Shown here: in pieces, positions 1-6,714 of the stretch | How positions within the stretch are numbered: position 1 is the first letter of the stretch | How the letters are laid out: each line of letters starts with the position of its first letter | DNA from: ENR-C20 sp942493145 | GTDB taxonomy: Bacteria > Bacillota > Clostridia > Acetivibrionales > DTU013 | Direction of reading: 5' to 3' | Length of the DNA stretch: 64,000 bases | NCBI GenBank assembly: GCA_942493145.1 | Contig: OW818679.1 | Coordinates: forward strand, 2,046,001-2,110,000 | Notes under the pieces: generated by a model | Database searches by the model: none | What the model saw: the letters and a program-made list of their open reading frames with translations, nothing else | What the model was told of the DNA's origin: nothing | Program-made: the position numbers and the translations under genes

Positions 1-247
1 TCCCGCAGAAAAAAGAGGAGCAAACCGAAATCGGCATACATGCAGTACGCGGTGGTACGATTGTTGGCGAACATTCTGTCATCTTTGCAGGAAATGATGA
101 AATTATTGAAATTAACCACTCCGCCATGTCCAAGGATATTTTCGGAACCGGTGCTCTCAGAGCTGCAGATTTATTTATGGTAAAAAACCTGGAATGTATG
201 ATATGAATGATCTTATCGCGAAGAAGATGATAGAAAAAAGAATATAA
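1..247 (+). CDS. dapB: 4-hydroxy-tetrahydrodipicolinate reductase, 3' end, frameshifted as sequenced
   Basis: This is the C-terminal part of DapB, the NAD(P)H-dependent reductase of the diaminopimelate/lysine pathway in the cytoplasm; the 5' end lies outside the window. The reading frame from base 3 gives IGIHAVRGGTIVGEHSVIF and then a GALRAA segment, both typical of the DapB C-terminal domain. The frame stops early at 201-203, but shifting by one base in the A6 run at 182-187 restores the family ending KKPGMYDMNDLI and a stop at 245-247. One missing A therefore explains the break. The ACT-domain gene follows 36 bases downstream on the same strand, which suggests a lysine/aspartate-family operon. 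The identification rests on the conserved C-terminal motifs. Whether the frameshift is real or a sequencing error cannot be told from this sequence. Confidence 0.8.
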
Positions 248-283
248 TCGGAGTAAAATAATCATTAGAACGGAGGTGTGTAA

Positions 284-755
284 AATGTCGGAAAATGCCG
301 GTATCCAATATCAGTGTTACTTATAATGTAGCTCTTGTAACCATTGATAACCTTCCGAACAATACCAAACTCATATCCGAATTGTTCAATACGATTGCAC
401 AAAGGAAGATTAATATCGACATGATTAGCCAGGCTCCCCCCATTCCGCGGCAGTATCAGCATTTCCTTCAGTCTGCCTTCGGATGATCTGGTAAATGCTC
501 TCAGCGCACTGAATGACTTCAAAAAGAATGCAAAAGACCTGCGAATAGAAATCGATGCAGATAATACAAAATTCAGGTTTTTGGAGAAGGCATGAGGAAT
601 ATACCCGGTGTGGCTGCCAGGCTATTTACACTTCTTGCAAATGAAGGTATCGAAATCAAGCTTGTTACCACCTCGGAAATTGACATATCCTATCTTATAT
701 ATGAAAAGGATGTAGATAAGGCTATTAACGCCATCAAGCTGAATACGGCATCTGA
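284..755 (+). pseudogene. Two-ACT-domain aspartokinase-like regulatory protein, four indels as sequenced
   Basis: The gene encodes a protein of about 155 residues made of two ACT domains, like the regulatory half of aspartokinase without the kinase. The start at 284 has an ideal GGAGG about 8 bases upstream. The protein is split over three frames. Removing a G near 298, removing a C from the C6 run at 436-441, adding an A at 568-571 and adding a base near 738 restores one open frame. That frame runs from MSENAVSNISV through APPFRGSISISF and QVFGEGMRNIPGVAARLF to IKAEYGI and a stop at 753-755. The second domain carries the aspartokinase-type GMRNIPGVAA and TTSEIDISYLI motifs. The position after dapB fits sensing of lysine or threonine, but the ligand is unknown. 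The open frame that runs on to 816 is probably an artefact of the last indel. Confidence 0.7.
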
Positions 756-838
756 AACTTCTGTAATAGGTAGGAAGGGACAGACTTCTGCTCGCGGTAT
801 GGCTTCGAAGGGCTGAAATCGTCCCTTTTTGAATAGTC

Positions 839-913
839 TAGTCCCTGAACCATTGGCATGAGGCGACCCATGATTGAGATGTGTCCCTTGTCCATAGTCC
901 CTGAACCATAGGC
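839..913. repeat. Pair of 19-bp direct repeats flanking a GAGATGTGTCCCTT element
   Basis: Two copies of TAGTCCCTGAACCATNGGC lie at 839-857 and 895-913 and differ at one base. Between them, GAGATGTGTCCCTT at 876-889 is identical to a 14-mer at 61136-61149 in the intergenic repeat near ftsZ. The stretch lies between the ACT-domain gene and the DUF624 gene, which face each other, and appears non-coding. Confidence 0.6.
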
Positions 914-961
914 TTCGGGGTTCTATTCTTCTTTTGGATTCTTCTACCTTATCCTCATCCT

Positions 962-1840
962 CTAATAATCTTCCTTATCGTCTTCCCCACTGTCATTATC
1001 GACTTCAGCATGTTTTAAATCTTTTATCATGTATTTATTAAGTACCGGATTCGCATAAAAATTTGTTATCAATCCTATGAAGCTGACAGTTATAAGAAAA
1101 TATAGGACAATCCCCATCAATTGGTTGAAGGGTATAATCATACCAAAGCTAAATGCAAATACGCCCATACAAAGCACGATTATGCCCAGGTTGGGGAAAA
1201 GCCTTGAAAAAGGCAAACAAGAGAGAATTCTTGTATATTGGGCCTGTTTTAAGTTCGAACGTTATGAGCATGGGGTAAATGTAAAGATGCATCATCATGA
1301 ATATGACTATCATTATTACAATCCATGTTATACCTATTGTAGCCAGTAATTCATTCTTCAGTTATTATATCCCTCTATGGCCAGTAACAATGCGGTTGTA
1401 ACTAGTGAGATTATGCCGGATATGGCAAGACTCTGTTTGAAGTTCTTAAGGGCGCAATCTTTGAAATCATCCCATAGGAAAGCATGCTCTTCCCTTGCAT
1501 AATTCCTCAGGACATATGTCAGTCCGGCTTGTGCCGGTCCTACTGTAATCAGAGGCAGAACTGATACGATCATGAATTTAAAAAGGAAATCGACAAAGAG
1601 GAGATCATCGTTGCTTGCAGTCCCTGAAAGCAAGTTGGGAAAGACAGCATCTGCAATCAAAATCGCAAGCAGAATACCTGGTATATTGAGAAAGCAGAAT
1701 AAAAGATTTATTTTTATAAGATTCCAGAATTTCCTTTGCACTATTTCGAAAAACACCAGTATTGGAGCCTTGGGAGGTGCATCTTTAGGTACACCCGGTC
1801 CCGGATTGTTGTAATTGTTAAATCCAAATAAACCTGCCAT
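962..1840 (-). pseudogene. DUF624 (YesL-type) membrane protein, two frameshifts as sequenced
   Basis: This is a polytopic membrane protein of the DUF624/YesL family, whose members often accompany carbohydrate transporters; the molecular role is not known. The N-terminal 160 residues are intact and contain the family signature GPAQAGLTYVLRNYAREEH followed by an FLWDDF segment. The frame then stops at 1358-1360. Adding a base there continues the protein as LKNELLATIG and further membrane segments. A second shift, one C too many in the C4 run at 1193-1196, is needed to reach FPNLGIIVL and an acidic C terminus ending at 962. Repaired, the protein is about 290 residues. Both breaks are one-base indels, so sequencing error is as likely as decay. 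A GGGG-type ribosome site precedes the ATG at 1840. Confidence 0.7.
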
Positions 1841-1889
1841 TGTTATTCCCCTTTAAATTTTAAACAGTTTATTGGTTCATTATGAATAC

Positions 1890-1918
1890 AATATACTCTA
1901 ATTCTACTTGTTAAGCAA
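1890..1918 (-). promoter_or_regulatory. Predicted sigma-A promoter of the DUF624 gene
   Basis: On the minus strand TTGCTT (1918-1913), a 17-base spacer and TATATT (1895-1890) lie about 50 bases upstream of the start at 1840. This is a sequence match only. Confidence 0.45.
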
Positions 1919-2019
1919 TTCTCAATCTGTTCCTCTTCTCGGGTGAAGCACCGAACATAATAATTGAATGCAACGGCATAACCATCATTAAAACGACAAG
2001 GCCGCCATTAAGATAGAAC

Positions 2020-2255
2020 CTAGCCCGGCACAAATGAGCGCTGTCCCCGACCCGGTACGGTGGATGCTTTGCAAAGGCTCCTACAATGGCAATGGTCCCC
2101 TTATTTCTGATGGGAAGGTTATTGTCCGGATTTTCTAATAAATACGGCGTATTCCCTCGCTGCCTTCTTTGCAAGTCGATGATGAGCGTTTTTGTCACAA
2201 ACTGCATTTTTCTTTTTATTTTCACAGACTCTGAATTCCCTGTCCAATAAACATG
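2020..2255 (-). pseudogene. Fragment of a GH3 beta-glucosidase
   Basis: The minus strand reads ENKKKNAVCDKNAHHRLA and KKAAREYAV in one frame and LLENPDNNLPIRNKGTIAIV, GAFAKHPPYR in the next. Together these match the segment of clostridial GH3 beta-glucosidases that links the catalytic barrel to the second domain: HHRLAR..A.ES.VLLKNEDN.LPL followed by G.IA.IG.FAK.PRYQG. Removing one T near 2141-2143 joins the two frames. Only about 80 of the roughly 750 codons of a family member remain, and the nucleophile region is absent, so the gene cannot work. The sequence that follows, to 1911, shows no GH3 similarity that I can recognise. I read it as the relic of a deleted beta-glucosidase gene. Confidence 0.6.
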
Positions 2256-2360
2256 CCAAACCGCCATCCATTGGGAAGCAGACCTTTATGTTATAAAAAT
2301 TTCTTTATAGTTTTTGACTAATACTGTTTAATATTCCCGTTATGAATTTGCTAAAAAGTA

Positions 2361-2389
2361 TTGACACATTACCGCTATGTTAGTATAAT
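2361..2389 (+). promoter_or_regulatory. Consensus sigma-A promoter of tRNA-Leu(GAG)
   Basis: TTGACA (2361-2366), a 17-base spacer and TATAAT (2384-2389) form a perfect consensus promoter 49 bases upstream of the tRNA. The match is strong, as expected for a stable RNA gene. Confidence 0.85.
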
Positions 2390-2437
2390 TGATTTTGCTG
2401 ACTCGGCTAAACACAAGTCGGCAAACCCTTATACCAT

Positions 2438-2520
2438 GCGGTCGTGGTGGAATTGGCATACACGTACGTTTGAGGGGCGTATGCGAGAGCATATGGGTTC
2501 AAGTCCCATCGACCGCACCA
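2438..2520 (+). tRNA. tRNA-Leu (GAG)
   Basis: The acceptor arms GCGGTCG and CGACCGC pair perfectly and the CCA end is encoded (2518-2520). The anticodon arm TACGT/GCGTA closes the loop TTGAGGG, giving anticodon GAG. The long variable arm TGC-GAGA-GCA and the GGTTCAAGTCC T-arm are those of a class II leucine tRNA. It has its own promoter and terminator. Confidence 0.95.
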
Positions 2521-2523
2521 AAC

Positions 2524-2555
2524 AAAAAAGAGAGAGTTTTAACTCTCTCTTTTTT
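2524..2555 (+). terminator. Rho-independent terminator after tRNA-Leu
   Basis: A perfect palindrome with arms of about 15 bases (A-rich, then GAGAGAGTT, a TT loop and AACTCTCTC) ends in a run of T. It begins 4 bases after the tRNA. Confidence 0.85.
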
Positions 2556-2614
2556 GCTGATTTGTTTAATGTCAGGAAAATACAGGTTATTTCGGGATTA
2601 TTCCATAATTTACT

Positions 2615-2643
2615 TTGACATTTTACATAATATAAATTAAAAT
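2615..2643 (+). promoter_or_regulatory. Predicted sigma-A promoter of satP
   Basis: TTGACA (2615-2620), a 17-base spacer and TAAAAT (2638-2643) lie 40 bases upstream of the satP start codon. Confidence 0.65.
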
Positions 2644-2682
2644 ATTTTAGAAAAACCAAGAAAGTACATTACGGAGGAAATA

Positions 2683-3342
2683 ATGAACAGCACCCAGACA
2701 CAACACGTAAGGATAACCAACGCCGATCCTTCAGCTATCGGCCTCTTCGGTCTTGCAATGGTCACGTTGGTTGCATCCACTCAAAAGCTTGGAATTACTG
2801 AAGGATATTCACTTGTAATCCCTTGGGCAATTTTCCTTGGAGCTTTCGCTCAGCTTTTTGCATGTATCAATGATTCAAAACGCAACAATGTATTTGGAAC
2901 TACGGCCTTTGGCGCTTATGCCTTCTTCTGGTTCGCAACAGCATTCTCCTGGATGTTCAAGATGGGAGTTTTCGGCTCTGCGCTGGCTGAACAGGCTGAT
3001 TCAAAACAACTTGGATATGCATTTGCAGGATACCTTATCTTCACATTGTTTATGACCATCGGCGCAATGGAAACCAACAAGGTTCTTCTTATTATATTCA
3101 TTTTGATCGACTTCCTGTTCCTCGGATTGTCATTGAGTACGCTTGGAATAATGCCGGAATTTTTCCACGAGATGGCTGCTTATTCTGAATTGCTCATAGC
3201 CATTTTCTCATTATATGGAGCAGGTGCTTCTGTTTTGAATGCACATTTCGGCAGGGTATTCCTCCCGGTAGGCAAGCCGCTGGACATTTTCAAGGAGCGT
3301 CAGCAGACTTGTGCATGTTCTGAAAGTGTTCAGGAAGCGTAG
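2683..3342 (+). CDS. satP: Acetate/succinate transporter, GPR1/FUN34/YaaH family
   Basis: This 219-residue protein has about six membrane segments and belongs to the AceTr family, which moves acetate or succinate across the cytoplasmic membrane, probably with protons. The N terminus carries ADPSAIGLFGLAMVT, the clostridial form of the family NPAPLGL-type signature. The next segments (around 45-60, 75-95, 105-125, 130-150 and 165-185) alternate with short loops, as in SatP. The start is set by CGGAGG 7 bases upstream. The gene stands alone with its own promoter and meets recO tail to tail, with one base between the two stop codons. In a fermenting clostridium a role in acetate export or reuptake is likely. 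The short Cys-containing tail (TCACS) is unusual but not diagnostic. Confidence 0.85.
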   Translation: MNSTQTQHVRITNADPSAIGLFGLAMVTLVASTQKLGITEGYSLVIPWAIFLGAFAQLFACINDSKRNNVFGTTAFGAYAFFWFATAFSWMFKMGVFGSALAEQADSKQLGYAFAGYLIFTLFMTIGAMETNKVLLIIFILIDFLFLGLSLSTLGIMPEFFHEMAAYSELLIAIFSLYGAGASVLNAHFGRVFLPVGKPLDIFKERQQTCACSESVQEA

Positions 3343-3343
3343 T

Positions 3344-4096
3344 TCAGGAGTTGATGCTCTTTAGCATATCCAGCTTCGTATAGTCCTTCTCCAGCCGTTC
3401 TTTAAGATATCTCCGGCTGATTCGCCCCAGTTCCTCGAGAACCTGGGGCGATAGAGAGAAGCTGAAGAGCTCTTCCGGTTTACAATATATGATATGTCTC
3501 AGTGCCCTTACGGCACCAGGTGACAATTCCTTCGAGAAGACATCCTGAGCTTCACAGCTTGCTTTTGAACATATCAGACCACAATTTTTAAAGCTGAAGC
3601 CATATCTTTCTTCTGATTCGTTCCCGCAAACGCAACAGCCCGATAACGATGGCGCATAACCGGATATTGCAAGCAATCGCATTTCGAATATAACTGCTGC
3701 AAGTGCAGGATCCCTCTCTGTCTTAGCCAGTATGTGCAATGTGTTTAAGAGCAGTTGAAGTGCTTTGGGCGCAGGTTGGTTCTCCTGAAGGGTATCCGAT
3801 ATGATATCCAAAAAGTGGGCTGCATATGTCAGCTTCACTATATCGTTTCTTATCTCATAAAAAGACTCTATAACCTCGCTGCTGTTAATTGAATACATAT
3901 CCTTACCGCTAAAAAGGACATAATCATTGTAGCTCAAGAGCTGCGTGCCAGCGGCATATTTGCTGCGCTGTCTCCTTGCGCCCCTTGCAGAGGCTGTTAT
4001 CTTTCCGCGCTGCCTTGTGAATATTGTTAATATCTTGTCCGCTTCACCGGTATTGACCTCTTTTATAACCAACCCTTTGACTTTTACATAGCTCAT
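3344..4096 (-). CDS. recO: DNA repair protein RecO
   Basis: RecO loads RecA onto single-stranded DNA together with RecR in recombinational repair. The 250-residue length is typical. The N-terminal OB-fold segment shows VKGLVIKEVNTGEADKILTI and the basic GARRQRSKYAAGTQLL stretch found in the family. A four-cysteine zinc site lies around residues 153-182 (CCVCGNE, then CGLICSKASC). It follows era by 27 bases on the same strand, the usual era-recO order in Firmicutes. The start ATG at 4096 gives MSYVKVKGLV, which fits the family start. Confidence 0.93.
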   Translation of the reverse strand: MSYVKVKGLVIKEVNTGEADKILTIFTRQRGKITASARGARRQRSKYAAGTQLLSYNDYVLFSGKDMYSINSSEVIESFYEIRNDIVKLTYAAHFLDIISDTLQENQPAPKALQLLLNTLHILAKTERDPALAAVIFEMRLLAISGYAPSLSGCCVCGNESEERYGFSFKNCGLICSKASCEAQDVFSKELSPGAVRALRHIIYCKPEELFSFSLSPQVLEELGRISRRYLKERLEKDYTKLDMLKSINS

Positions 4097-4123
4097 TTTT
4101 ATGCCTTTTCTCTTTGCAGCGAA

Positions 4124-5026
4124 CTATTTGTACCCAAGTGTCTTAAGCATATTATCGCTGTTCCGCCAATCGGGCTTGACCTTGACCCATAACTGCAAAT
4201 TTACTTTCGTGCCTAAAAGGCTTTCAATTTCTTGTCTTGCCATGGTTCCGATCCTTTTAAGCATAGCCCCACCCTTACCTATGATTATGCCCTTGTGAGT
4301 CTCTTTTTCGCAGTATATAGTGGCCTCAATATCGACCATATCCCTGTTTTCCCTTTCTTTGAAGGACAATACTTCAACTCCTATGCCGTGTGGTACTTCC
4401 TCATTAATGAGATTGAGTATCTTCTCCCTGATCAGCTCTGCAGCGATTGCCCTCTCAGGCTGGTCGGTTATGATATCGTCAGGAAAATACTTTGGCCCCT
4501 CAGGTAACAGCTTTTTAATCTCGCTGATTACTATGTCTGTACCATCGTTGTTTAAGGCTGAAATTGGTATGACCGATTTAAAATCCATTATGCTGCTGAA
4601 TTTGGAAATTACTTTGAGCAGTTGTTCTTTTTTGATCAAATCTATCTTGTTTATTATAAGAAATACATTTGATTTTATTTTTTTAAGCTGTTCTGCAATA
4701 TACATGTCACCAGCACCCGGTCCATCATCCGTGGCTTCCACAAGGAAAAGCACGACATCAACCTCGTTCAGTGTGCCTTCGGCAATGTTCACCATATATT
4801 CTCCAAGCTTTGTCTTGGGCTTGTGTATTCCTGGGGTATCTATGAATATTATCTGGCAGTCGTCCTGATTTATTATTATCTTTATTGTATTCCTTGTAGT
4901 CTGGGGTTTGCTGGATATTATTGATATCTTTTCACCAATCAGTTTGTTGGTTAGTGTTGACTTTCCAACATTGGGCCTTCCTACGATGGTCACAAAGCCT
5001 GATTTGAAGTTCTCTTTACTTCCCAC
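4124..5026 (-). CDS. era: GTPase Era
   Basis: Era is an essential GTPase that binds the 3' end of 16S rRNA and helps mature the 30S subunit. The 300-residue protein has the G1 motif GRPNVGKS (16-23), switch residues near 45, the G3 motif DTPG (63-66), an NKID G4 motif near 127, and a C-terminal KH domain with GKGGAMLKRIG. The start is GTG at 5026, supported by GGAGG 8 bases upstream. It lies between cdd and recO in the conserved Firmicute order ybeY-dgkA-cdd-era-recO. Confidence 0.96.
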   Translation of the reverse strand: MGSKENFKSGFVTIVGRPNVGKSTLTNKLIGEKISIISSKPQTTRNTIKIIINQDDCQIIFIDTPGIHKPKTKLGEYMVNIAEGTLNEVDVVLFLVEATDDGPGAGDMYIAEQLKKIKSNVFLIINKIDLIKKEQLLKVISKFSSIMDFKSVIPISALNNDGTDIVISEIKKLLPEGPKYFPDDIITDQPERAIAAELIREKILNLINEEVPHGIGVEVLSFKERENRDMVDIEATIYCEKETHKGIIIGKGGAMLKRIGTMARQEIESLLGTKVNLQLWVKVKPDWRNSDNMLKTLGYK

Positions 5027-5063
5027 TTATTATTCCTCCATAATATTTATATTTTATTTTGTA

Positions 5064-5453
5064 TCACTTGATCTCTTTAAATGCAAAAGGCAGGATTTCT
5101 CCAAGAGTGTACGTCTTGAATTTTCCTTCTCCGTTACAGCATAAGACCTTCATGTTCTCTTTTCCAAACTCTGTAAGTACCTGTCTGCATATGCCACAGG
5201 GTAATAAATAATCACTGCTGTCACCGGCAATGGCTATCGTTTTAATCTCATGTTCTCCTTCGGATACCGCTTTGAATACTGCAGTCCTTTCGGCACAGTT
5301 AGTTGCTCCGAAGGAAGCATTTTCAATATTAACACCGGTATAAACCTTTCCGTTTGCAGTCAGCAATGCCGCACCTACCCTGAAATGCGAATAGGGTGCG
5401 TATGCCTTCTCTTTGATTTCAAAGGCCAAAGCGGCCAACTCATCGTCTTTCAT
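5064..5453 (-). CDS. cdd: Cytidine deaminase
   Basis: This enzyme hydrolyses cytidine and deoxycytidine to uridine and deoxyuridine in pyrimidine salvage. The 129-residue product is the small homotetrameric type. It shows the zinc and catalytic motifs CAERTA (Cys and proton-shuttling Glu) and PCGICRQVL (two further Cys), plus YSHFRVGAAL near the N terminus. The frame is open to 5528, but ATG at 5453 follows AGGAGG with good spacing and gives MKDDELAALA, so I place the start there. Confidence 0.94.
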   Translation of the reverse strand: MKDDELAALAFEIKEKAYAPYSHFRVGAALLTANGKVYTGVNIENASFGATNCAERTAVFKAVSEGEHEIKTIAIAGDSSDYLLPCGICRQVLTEFGKENMKVLCCNGEGKFKTYTLGEILPFAFKEIK

Positions 5454-5472
5454 AATTACCTCCTTTAGTGTT

Positions 5473-6174
5473 CTACCTGTATAGCAGCTGGAACAGCAAT
5501 AGTGTGACCGAAAAGCCCAACAATGCACCTGCAGCCAATTCCATTATAGTATGGAATCTGGCCTCGAATCTGCTTTGTATTACCAGCAGTGAAACCGCCA
5601 GAACAAGGATTGTAATGACAGCGTTGTCCGTCCAAAGTGCTACTGCAGTTGCGAGTGAAATTGCAAGTGCGGAATGTCCACTGGGCATACCGCCTCTGAA
5701 GGGGGTACCTTTTTTTGTAAGCGCCTTGATTATTATTACAGCCAGCAGGGTTACAGCTACTGCAGTTACTGTGATATGTATCGGTGTGTGTCTTAACCTG
5801 AGTATGCCTGTTTCCATACTTACACTGACCCTGTTGAAGAAAATGAAATATGCAACTGCCAGTGACATCAATGCCGAAAGGAATACTGCAGCTGCAGCTG
5901 TATCCTTGACTATTTTCGCCTTCGGATGATATACACTGATCAAGGTATCTACCAGCACTTCGATTGCAGTATTAAACAGCTCACAAATCAGAACTAATGC
6001 AATCGTCATGCATATTATCATGAATTCTACCCTGGTTATATCATAGAACATACTCAGAATAAGTACAAGGACAGCTGCCGCAATATGTATCTTAATGTTC
6101 CGTTCTGTTTTGAAGGAATTTATCAGACCGTTGGCCGCATTGTTGAAGCTGTCAATAAGTCTTCTGTTTTTCAT
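5473..6174 (-). CDS. Undecaprenol/diacylglycerol kinase fused to PAP2 phosphatase
   Basis: This is a membrane protein of 233 residues with two parts. Residues 1-125 resemble DgkA/undecaprenol kinase: an SFNNAANGL start, then FNTAIEVLVD with the conserved acidic residue. Residues 130-233 form a PAP2 phosphatase: GGMPSGHSALA and then SRFEARFHTIMEL, giving the PSGH and SRx5H motifs. The kinase would phosphorylate undecaprenol or diacylglycerol, and the PAP2 part would remove phosphate from a lipid phosphate. Both activities meet in recycling of the cell-wall lipid carrier. The gene overlaps ybeY by 4 bases, so translation is probably coupled. The fusion is known in clostridia. Which substrates the two halves use is inference. 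Confidence 0.85.
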   Translation of the reverse strand: MKNRRLIDSFNNAANGLINSFKTERNIKIHIAAAVLVLILSMFYDITRVEFMIICMTIALVLICELFNTAIEVLVDTLISVYHPKAKIVKDTAAAAVFLSALMSLAVAYFIFFNRVSVSMETGILRLRHTPIHITVTAVAVTLLAVIIIKALTKKGTPFRGGMPSGHSALAISLATAVALWTDNAVITILVLAVSLLVIQSRFEARFHTIMELAAGALLGFSVTLLLFQLLYR

Positions 6175-6683
6175 TTCCTCTTAAGCTCCAGTTTCTCAAG
6201 TACTTTCTCCTGTTTATCCATCATTCTGTTCTCAGTTGCATCGTCAATATGGTCATAGCCTAAAAGATGATATACGCCGTGAGCTGTAAGGAATGCAAGC
6301 TCTCTTTCAATACTGTGGCCATATTCCCCTGCCTGTTTCAAAGCCATTTCTACAGATATCACTATATCTCCAAGCATGAGAAGATCTTCGTCCAAGTCAT
6401 AATCGCCCTCCGTGGATCCAATCACTCCGTCTTTCATATCAACCAGAGGAAAGGATAAAACATCGGTGGCTACATCCTTATCCCTGAATTGTCTGTTTAT
6501 TTCCCTGATTCTTGAGTCATTTGTCAATGTAATATCAACTTCACAGGCCGATGTCAGGTTTTCCTGTAAAAGACAGGTAAGCACAACTTCTTCAAGCATA
6601 GTTAACATTTCCGCACTTAACTTCATGGTTTCCTGCTCATCTTCGATGAATATTCGCTGATTGGATTTCCGCTTTTTATTCAT
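6171..6683 (-). CDS. ybeY: Endoribonuclease YbeY
   Basis: YbeY is a zinc-dependent endoribonuclease involved in 16S rRNA 3'-end maturation and ribosome quality control. The signature HGVYHLLGYDH holds the three metal-binding histidines, and INRQFRDKDVATDVLSFP is the conserved N-terminal motif. The frame is open to 6737, overlapping pgpH. The ATG at 6683 (MNKKRKSNQ) gives 170 residues, close to the family length. A GGGAGG lies about 14 bases upstream, rather far, and GTG at 6692 is a possible but less supported alternative. Confidence 0.92.
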   Translation of the reverse strand: MNKKRKSNQRIFIEDEQETMKLSAEMLTMLEEVVLTCLLQENLTSACEVDITLTNDSRIREINRQFRDKDVATDVLSFPLVDMKDGVIGSTEGDYDLDEDLLMLGDIVISVEMALKQAGEYGHSIERELAFLTAHGVYHLLGYDHIDDATENRMMDKQEKVLEKLELKRK

Positions 6684-6714
6684 ATTAAACCCATTCACCT
6701 CCCAACTATTACAC

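Noticed and set aside
592..816. Independent 74-residue ACT gene
   Set aside because: It is the second half of the ACT-domain gene after an indel; a single repaired frame from 284 to 755 explains it better.
1911..2267. Intact hypothetical gene of 118 codons
   Set aside because: Its middle matches only a fragment of a GH3 enzyme, and the better-matching upstream part lies in another frame.
2361..2640. Plus-strand open frames over tRNA-Leu(GAG)
   Set aside because: They run through the tRNA promoter, tRNA and terminator and have no protein similarity.
3342..3345. Terminator between satP and recO
   Set aside because: The genes meet tail to tail with a one-base gap and no hairpin with a T run is visible near the junction.
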